From Macropodus opercularis (Eukaryota > Chordata > Actinopteri > Anabantiformes > Osphronemidae): 64,000 bases of DNA. The stretch's first letter is position 1, and each line of letters starts with the position of its first letter. A program made the translations under genes and the position numbers. The notes below the pieces were generated by a model, which saw only the letters and a program-made list of their open reading frames with translations, was not told the origin of the DNA and made no database searches. Positions 54,880-64,000 of the stretch are shown here, piece by piece. The stretch covers positions 4,092,001-4,156,000 of the forward strand of contig CM061109.1 in NCBI GenBank assembly GCA_030770545.1, read 5' to 3'.

Positions 54880-57800
54880 TCATAAAATCCTTTTTCTGTT
54901 TAGAGGAACCTTTCCCCTGTGTCGGCTGTAACCCTCAGTCTGGACTCAGGCGTCAGTCGGCAGACTGTCCGTCCAACTTCTGACACCAAGATGTTGGTGG
55001 AAAAACCTTCTTCAAATGCTGGAACATACTGAGAAAACTAGAGGAGCATGTTGGTGTAATGAACCAGCTAAACGTTTAGTACGTGCTGGCATGAGGAAGA
55101 CATCCTACAGCGAACCACTGTCTTCTGATGGATGTTAACACCAGAGCTTCTTATATATTGTAACACAATGGTTTAGCCACCCCTCGCATGCTACCTGCTG
55201 TCTAAACGCATGTTCCATTTGGCCAACACACCAACCTGGTAAAGCTTCTAACTTCCCCATTTTGTTCCCTGTGGTTGTGTAGATTCACTTGGGCCGGTGC
55301 TTAAACTTTCAATGGGCTTATCATTCATACAGGGGTTTTCACTCACACTGATCTTCCCATCTCATCGTATGGTTGGATCTTATCAAACATACTCTAACTT
55401 TGGGTGACTCTCTTCAGCCAGGTAGTTTGTATGACACATTCGTTCCGAGCAACGTACCCTGTAGTGTGCTTATCAGCAATGCACACGGGACACTGAAGGA
55501 GTCATCGCAAAGCTTATGATGTTATTATATCAGTCATACGCCCATTTTATTCAGATGGGACATCCCTAGATGTATGAATGCTCTAAAACATAAAATCAAC
55601 TCAAATAAAACTAAATACAAGCTAGGTTTACCACAAAGTGACACAAATGAAGACAAAAAAAATCTGCTTTAAAACATAGGCCACAATGTTGCTGAACTTT
55701 TTCTTACACATGTGGTCGATTCTCTTTAAACCCATGAATGACTTACACAACGTAAGACTTCAGTATTTGTAATATCCTACATGTAACTTCACTGTAACAT
55801 TCACTGACCACTAAAGAAATTACAGAACGCGTCAGGTGACTAAACCATTTCACAGAGCTACACACACATTCTTCACCTACACATAGTTGCTTCAGAACAC
55901 TGGACTCACTCTGAATGGAGCGTCCGCTGTCTGCCTCCTGTCCCTGATGTCAGACGGGAATCCAGTCCTGTTTCTGTGGAGCAGGTGGAACTTTTGCCTG
56001 GTGTCGGCTGTAACCATCAGTCTGGACTCAGGCGCCGGGCAGCAGACTGTCCATCACACTTTTATACTACAAAATAAAACCAATATAAATCAAATTAATC
56101 AAAATACAAGCTAGGTTTAACACAAAGGTACATGTAAGTAGACACAGAAGTTTTAAAGCTATGCCCAAATCAATGCTTTGCCCCAACCTACAGGGAAATC
56201 CTGTAATCTGTCAATACCCAAAGCATCTATTCTATACATTTGCACTTTCAGTCCAAAACCTGTTAACTAATGATCAGTAGCCTGAGCATCACAGAGAGGA
56301 GACTTGTTGGCTCTCGCCTCAACAATGAGTTTACGTTACAAGTTCAGAGGTTCATCGTAAAATACTGTGATGTAATTTCAGTTTGTATGTGATATAAAAG
56401 ATGGTTCATAACACTGTACTCACTGTGAACGGAGCATCCGCTGTCCGCCTCCTGTTCCGAACATCAGGCGGGAATCCAGTCCTCCTTTTTCTGTTTAGAG
56501 GAACCTTTCCCTTGTGTCGACTGTAACCCTCAGTCTGGACTCAGGCGTCAGTCGGCAGACTGTCCGTCCAACTTCTGACACCAAGATGTCGTGGAAAAAC
56601 CTTCTTCAAATGCTGGAACATACTGAGAAAACTAGAGGAGCATGTTGGTGTAATGAACCAGCTCAACGTTTAGTACGTGCTGGCATGAGGAAGACATCCT
56701 ACAGCGAACCACTGTCTTCTGATGGATGTTAACACCAGAGCTTCTTATATATTGTAACACAATGGTTTAGCCACCCCTCGCATGCTACCTGCTGTCTAAA
56801 CGCATGTTCCATTTGGCCAACACACCAACCTGGTAAAGCTTCTAACTTCCCCATTTTGTTCCCTGTGGTTGTGTAGATTCACTTGGGCCGGTGCTTAAAC
56901 TTTCAATGGGCTTATCATTCACACAGGGGTTTTCACTCACACTGATCTTCCCATCTCATCGTATGGTTGGATCTTATCAAACATACTCTAACTTTGGGTG
57001 ACTCTCTTCAGCCAGGTAGTTTGTATGACACATTCGTTCCGAGCAACGTACCCTGTAGTGTGCTTATCAGCAATGCACACGGGACACTGAAGGAGTCATC
57101 GCAAAGCTTATGATGTTATTATATCAGTCATACGCCCATTTTATTCAGATGGGACATCCCTAGATGTATGAATGCTCTAAAACATAAAATCAACTCAAAT
57201 AAAACTAAATACAAGCTAGGTTTACCACAAAGTGACACAAATGAAGACAAAAAAAATCTGCTTTAAAACATAGGCCACAATGTTGCTGAACTTTTTCTTA
57301 CACATGTGGTCGATTCTCTTTAAACCCATGAATGACTTACACAACGTAAGACTTCAGTATTTGTAATATCCTACATGTAACTTCACTGTAACATTCACTG
57401 ACCACTAAAGAAATGACAGAACGCGTCAGGTGACTAAACCATTTCACAGAGCTACACACACATTCTTCACCTACACATAGTTGCTTCAGAACACTGGACT
57501 CACTCTGAATGGAGCGTCCGCTGTCTGCCTCCTGTCCCGGATGTCAGGCGGGAATCCAGTCCTGTTTGTGTGGAGCAGGTGGAACTTTTCCCTGGTGTCG
57601 GCTGTAACCATTAGTCTGGACTCAGGCGCCGGTCAGCAGACTGTCCATCACACTTTTATACTACAAAATAAAACCAATATAAATCAAATTAATCAAAATA
57701 CAAGCTAGGTTTAACACAAAGGTACATGTAATTAGACACAGAAGTTTTAAAGCTATGCCCAAATCAATGCTTTGCCCCAACCTACAGGGAACTCCTGTAA

Positions 57801-60800
57801 TCTGTCAATACCCAAAGCATCTATTCTATACATTTGCACTTTCAGTCCAAAACCTGTTAACTAATGATCAGTAGCCTGAGCATCACAGAGAGGAGACTTG
57901 TTGGCTCTCGCCTCAACAATGAGTTTATGTTACAAGTTCAGAGGTTCATCGTAAAATACTGTGATGTAATTTCAGTTTGTATGTAATATAAAAGATGGTT
58001 CATAACACTGTACTCACTGTGAACGGAGCATCCGCTGTCCGCCTCCTGTTCCGAACATCAGGCGGGAATCCAGTCCTCCTTTTTCTGTTTAGAGGAACCT
58101 TTCCCTTGTGTCGACTGTAACCCTCAGTCTGGACTCAGGCGTCAGTCAGCAGACTGTCCGTCCAACTTCTGACACCAAGATGTCGTGGAAAAACCTTCTT
58201 CAAATGCTGGAACATACTGAGAAAACTAGAGGAGCATGTTGGTGTAATGAACCAGCTCAACGTTTAGTACGTGCTGGCATGAGGAAGACATCCTACAGCG
58301 AACCACTGTCTTCTGATGGATGTTAACACCAGAGCTTCTTATATATTGTAACACAATGGTTTAGCCACCCCTCGCATGCTACCTGCTGTCTAAACGCATG
58401 TTCCATTTGGCCAACACACCAACCTGGTAAAGCTTCTAACTTCCCCATTTTGTTCCCTGTGGTTGTGTAGATTCACTTGGGCCGGTGCTTAAACTTTCAA
58501 TGGGCTTATCATTCACACAGGGGTTTTCACTCACACTGATCTTCCCATCTCATCGTATGGTTGGATCTTATCAAACATACTCTAACTTTGGGTGACTCTC
58601 TTCAGCCAGGTAGTTTGTATGACACATTCGTTCCGAGCAACGTACCCTGTAGTGTGCTTATCAGCAATGCACACGGGACACTGAAGGAGTCATCGCAAAG
58701 CTTATGATGTTATCATATCAGTCATACGCCCATTTTATTCAGATGGGACATCCCTAGATGTATGAATGCTCTAAAACATAAAATCAACTCAAATAAAACT
58801 AAATACAAGCTAGGTTTACCACAAAGTGACACAAATAAAGACAAAAAAAATCTGCTTTAAAACATAGGCCACAATGTTGCTGAACTTTTTCTTACACATG
58901 TGGTCGATTCTCTTTAAACCCATTAATGACTTACACAACGTAAGACTTCAGTATTTGTAATATCCTACATGTAACTTCACTGTAACATTCACTGACCACT
59001 AAAGAAATTACAGAACGCGTCAGGTGACTAAACCATTTCACAGAGCTACACACACATTCTTCACCTACACATAGTTGCTTCAGAACACTGGACTCACTCT
59101 GAATGGAGCGTCCGCTGTCTGCCTCCTGTCCCGGATGTCAGGCGGGAATCCAGTCCTGTTTCTGTGGAGCAGGTGGAACTTTTCCCTGGTGTCGGCTGTA
59201 ACCATTAGTCTGGACTCAGGCGCCGGTCAGCAGACTGTCCATCACACTTTTATACTACAAAATAAAACCAATATAAATCAAATTAATCAAAATACAAGCT
59301 AGGTTTAACACAAAGGTACATGTAAGTAGACACAGAAGTTTTAAAGCTATGCCCAAATCAATGCTTTGCCCCAACCTACAGGGAACTCCTGTAATCTGCC
59401 AATACCCAAAGCATCTATTCTATACATTTGCACTTTCAGTCCAAAACCTGTTAACTAATGATCAGTAGCCTGAGCATCACAGAGAGGAGACTTGTTGGCT
59501 CTCGCCTCAACAATGAGTTTATGTTACAAGTTCAGAGGTTCATCGTAAAATACTGTGATGTAATTTCAGTTTGTATGTGATATAAAAGATGGTTCATAAC
59601 ACTGTACTCACTGTGAACGGAGCATCCGCTGTCCGCCTCCTGTTCCGAACATCAGGCGAGAATCCAGTCCTCCTTTTTCTGTTTAGAGGAACCTTTCCCT
59701 TGTGTCGACTGTAACCCTCAGTCTGGACTCAGGCGTCAGTCGGCAGACTGTCCGTCCAACTTCTGACACCAAGATGTCGTGGAAAAACCTTCTTCAAATG
59801 CTGGAACATACTGAGAAAACTAGAGGAGCATGTTGGTGTAATGAACCAGCTCAACGTTTAGTACGTGCTGGCATGAGGAAGACATCCTACAGCGAACCAC
59901 TGTCTTCTGATGGATGTTAACACCAGAGCTTCTTATATATTGTAACACAATGGTTTAGCCACCCCTCGCATGCTACCTGCTGTCTAAACGCATGTTCCAT
60001 TTGGCCAACACACCAACCTGGTAAAGCTTCTAACTTCCCCATTTTGTTCCCTGTGGTTGTGTAGATTCACTTGGGCCGGTGCTTAAACTTTCAATGGGCT
60101 TATCATTCACACAGGGGTTTTCACTCACACTGATCTTCCCATCTCAACGTATGGTTGGATCTTATCAAACATACTCTAACTTTGGGTGACTCTCTTCAGC
60201 CAGGTAGTTTGTATGACACATTCGTTCCGAGCAACGTACCCTGTAGTGTGCTTATCAGCAATGCACACGGGACACTGAAGGAGTCATCGCAAAGCTTATG
60301 ATGTTATTATATCAGTCATACGCCCATTTTATTCAGATGGGACATCCCTAGATGTATGAATGCTCTAAAACATAAAATCAACTCAAATAAAACTAAATAC
60401 AAGCTAGGTTTACCACAAAGTGACACAAATGAAGACAAAAAAAATCTGCTTTAAAACATAGGCCACAATGTTGCTGAACTTTTTCTTACACATGTGGTCG
60501 ATTCTCTTTAAACCCATTAATGACTTACACAACGTAAGACTTCAGTATTTGTAATATCCTACATGTAACTTCACTGTAACATTCACTGACCACTAAAGAA
60601 ATTACAGAACGCGTCAGGTGACTAAACCATTTCACAGAGCTACACACACATTCTTCACCTACACATAGTTGCTTCAGAACACTGGACTCACTCTGAATGG
60701 AGCGTCCGCTGTCTGCCTCCTGTCCCGGATGTCAGGCGGGAATCCAGTCCTGTTTCTGTGGAGCAGGTGGAACTTTTCCCTGGTGTCGGCTGTAACCATT

Positions 60801-63800
60801 AGTCTGGACTCAGGCGCCGGTCAGCAGACTGTCCATCACACTTTTATACTACAAAATAAAACCAATATAAATCAAATTAATCAAAATACAAGCTAGGTTT
60901 AACACAAAGGTACATGTAAGTAGACACAGAAGTTTTAAAGCTATGCCCAAATCAATGCTTTGCCCCAACCTACAGGGAACTCCTGTAATCTGTCAATACC
61001 CAAAGCATCTATTCTATACATTTGCACTTTCAGTCCAAAACCTGTTAACTAATGATCAGTAGCCTGAGCATCACAGAGAGGAGACTTGTTGGCTCTCGCC
61101 TCAACAATGAGTTTATGTTACAAGTTCAGAGGTTCATCGTAAAATACTGTGATGTAATTTCAGTTTGTATGTGATATAAAAGATGGTTCATAACACTGTA
61201 CTCACTGTGAACGGAGCATCCGCTGTCCGCCTCCTGTTCCGAACATCAGGCGGGAATCCAGTCCTCCTTTTTCTGTTTAGAGGAACCTTTCCCTTGTGTC
61301 GACTGTAACCCTCAGTCTGGACTCAGGCGTCAGTCGGCAGACTGTCCGTCCAACTTCTGACACCAAGATGTTGTGGAAAAACCTTCTTCAAATGCTGGAA
61401 CATACTGAGAAAACTAGAGGAGCATGTTGGTGTAATGAACCAGCTCAACGTTTAGTACGTGCTGGCATGAGGAAGACATCCTACAGCGAACCACTGTCTT
61501 CTGATGGATGTTAACACCAGAGCTTCTTATATATTGTAACACAATGGTTTAGCCACCCCTCGCATGCTACCTGCTGTCTAAACGCATGTTCCATTTGGCC
61601 AACACACCAACCTGGTAAAGCTTCTAACTTCCCCATTTTGTTCCCTGTGGTTGTGTAGATTCACTTGGGCCGGTGCTTAAACTTTCAATGGGCTTATCAT
61701 TCACACAGGGGTTTTCACTCACACTGATCTTCCCATCTCATCGTATGGTTGGATCTTATCACACATACTCTAACTTTGGGTGACTCTCTTCAGCCAGGTA
61801 GTTTGTATGACACATTCGTTCCGAGCAACGTACCCTGTAGTGTGCTTATCAGCAATGCACACGGGACACTGAAGGAGTCATCGCAAAGCTTATGATGTTA
61901 TTATATCAGTCATACGCCCATTTTATTCAGATGGGACATCCCTAGATGTATGAATGCTCTAAAACAATAAATCAACTCAAATAAAACTAAATACAAGCTA
62001 GGTTTACCACAAAGTGACACAAATAAAGACAAACTAAAATACAGTTCAAAAACATAGGCCACAATGTTGCTGAACATTTACACATGTGGTCGATTCTCTT
62101 TAAACCCATTAATGACTTACACAACGTAAGACTTCAGTATTTGTAATATCCTACATGTAACTTCACTGTAACATTCACTGACCACTAAAGAAATTACAGA
62201 ACGCGTCAGGTGACTAAACCATTTCACAGAGCTACACACACATTCTTCACCTACACATAGTTGCTTCAGAACACTGGACTCACTCTGAATGGAGCGTCCG
62301 CTGTCTGCCTCCTGTCCCGGATGTCAGGCGGGAATCCAGTCCTGTTTCTGTGGAGCAGGTGGAACTTTTCCCTGGTGTCGGCTGTAACCATTAGTCTGGA
62401 CTCAGGCGCCGGTCAGCAGACTGTCCATCACACATTTATACTACAAAATAAAACCAATATAAATCAAATTAATCAAAATACAAGCTAGGTTTAACACAAA
62501 GGTACATGTAAGTAGACACAGAAGTTTTAAAGCTATGCCCAAATCAATGCTTTGCCCCAACCTACAGGGAACTACTGTAATCTGTTAATACCCAAAGCAT
62601 CTATTCTATACATTTGCACTTTCAGTCCACAACCTGTTAACTAATGATCAGTAGCCTGAGCATCACAGAGAGGAGACTTGTTTGCTCAGGCCTCAACAAT
62701 GAGTTTATGTTACAAGTTTAGAGGTTTATCGTAAAATACTGTGATGTAATTTCAGTTTGTTTGTGATATAAAAGATGGTTCATAACACTGTACTCACTGT
62801 GAACGGAGCATCCGCTGTCCGCCTCCTGTTCCGAACATCAGGCGGGAATCCAGTCCTCCTTTTTCTGTTTAGAGGAACCTTTCCCTTGTGTCGACTGTAA
62901 CCCTCAGTCTGGACTCAGGCGTCAGTCGGCAGACTGTCCGTCCAACTTCTGACACCAAGATGTCGTGGAAAAACCTTCTTCAAATGCTGGAACATACTGA
63001 GAAAACTAGAGGAGCATGTTGGTGTAATGAACCAGCTCAACGTTTAGTACGTGCTGCCATGAGGAAGACATCCTACAGCGAACCACTGTCTTCTGATGGA
63101 TGTTAACACCAGAGCTTCTTATATATTGTAACACAATGGTTTAGCCACCCCTCGCATGCTACCTGCTGTCTAAACGCATGTTCCATTTGGCCAACAGACC
63201 AACCTGGTAAAGCTTCTAACTTCCCCATTTTGTTCCCTGTGGTTGTGTAGATTCACTTGGGCCGGTGCTTAAACTTTCAATGGGCTTATCATTCACACAG
63301 GGGTTTTCACTCACACTGATCTTCCCATCTCATCGTATGGTTGGATCTTATCACACATACTCTAACTTTGGGTGACTCTCTTCAGCCAGGTAGTTTGTAT
63401 GACACATTCGTTCCGAGCAACGTACCCTGTAGTGTGCTTATCAGCAATGCACACGGGACACTGAAGGAGTCATCGCAAAGCTTATGATGTTATTATATCA
63501 GTCATACGCCCATTTTATTCAGATGGGACATCCCTAGATGTATGAATGCTCTAAAACATAAAATCAACTCAAATAAAACTAAATACAAGCTAGGTTTACC
63601 ACAAAGTGACACAAATGAAGACAAAAAAAATCTGCTTTAAAACATAGGCCACAATGTTGCTGAACTTTTTCTTACACATGTGGTCGATTCTCTTTAAACC
63701 CATTAATGACTTACACAACGTAAGACTTCAGTATTTGTAATATCCTACATGTAACTTCACTGTAACATTCACTGACCACTAAAGAAATTACAGAACGCGT

Positions 63801-64000
63801 CAGGTGACTAAACCATTTCACAGAGCTACACACACATTCTTCACCTACACATAGTTGCTTCAGAACACTGGACTCACTCTGAATGGAGCGTCCGCTGTCT
63901 GCCTCCTGTCCCGGATGTCAGGCGGGAATCCAGTCCTGTTTCTGTGGAGCAGGTGGAACTTTTGCCTGGTGTCGGCTGTAACCATCAGTCTGGACTCAGG
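54880..64000. repeat. Satellite block 3 downstream of unit B
   Basis: A partial monomer (about 54880-55791), then monomers anchored at 55792, 57386, 58980, 60574, 62166 and 63760. The spacing is 1594 bp except 1592 bp for the fourth interval. The block runs off the end of the window. The monomer from 60574 is locally diverged at about 61967-62075. Neighbouring monomers share private variants (for example CAAACATACTC near 55385, 56978 and 58573), as expected from unequal crossover or gene conversion. Confidence 0.92.

Noticed and set aside
1..64000. CRISPR-like regular repetition of direct repeats
   Set aside because: The period is 1594 bp with near-identical whole monomers, no short repeat-spacer pattern, and all context is vertebrate.

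Overview
The window is non-coding, repeat-rich vertebrate DNA and almost certainly comes from a teleost fish. The evidence is L2-type LINEs with TTGAA-repeat tails, a piggyBac transposon, a vertebrate-type Ty3/Gypsy element primed by tRNA-Pro, a decayed endogenous retrovirus (ERV) pol, CA microsatellites, and a decayed member of a multi-copy transposase-like gene family that I know mainly from fish. I see no intact host protein-coding gene, no tRNA or rRNA gene, no CRISPR array and nothing prokaryotic.

The layout is a higher-order tandem repeat. Three blocks of a satellite with a 1594-bp monomer (about 1-2055, 29690-33985 and 54880-64000, all in the same orientation) alternate with two copies of a long unit. 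Unit A runs from about 2056 to 29689 and unit B from about 33986 to 54879. The units start about 31.9 kb apart and are nearly identical by eye outside discrete indels. Each unit contains, left to right: a promoter-like region with two diverged minus-strand exon-like repeats, a CRE, a CTCF-like site and a YY1-like site; unrecognised sequence; a dead piggyBac element fused to an L2 tail; a decayed transposase-like gene with several intact splice sites and a candidate solo LTR in one intron; a wrecked ERV pol; about 2.5 kb of unrecognised sequence with a second CTCF-like site; inverted copies of segments from the left of the unit; a Gypsy insertion; an L2 tail on the minus strand; then satellite again.

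The two units differ by informative events. At the same target site unit A has a full-length Gypsy element (20723-28488) and unit B only a solo LTR (52853-53621). Unit B alone has a 5'-truncated L2 flanked by 290-bp direct repeats, a LINE reverse-transcriptase fragment replacing part of the ERV pol, and deletions of about 1.76 kb, 221 bp and about 0.13 kb relative to A. Unit A alone has lost the outer end of its right LTR plus flank.

The best functional signals are in the Gypsy element (coding strand minus). It has a tRNA-Pro primer-binding site, a gag with a CCHC knuckle, and a -1 gag-pol overlap carrying the slippery heptamer GGGAAAC followed by a predicted H-type pseudoknot. Its protease, reverse transcriptase and RNase H have their catalytic motifs, but three small deletions break the pol frame in or just before integrase. 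The satellite monomer carries a divergent pair of TATA boxes. The minus-strand one precedes a 36-codon ATG reading frame that ends exactly at a GTGAGT splice donor in every complete copy checked, so bidirectional transcription of the satellite is a testable idea.
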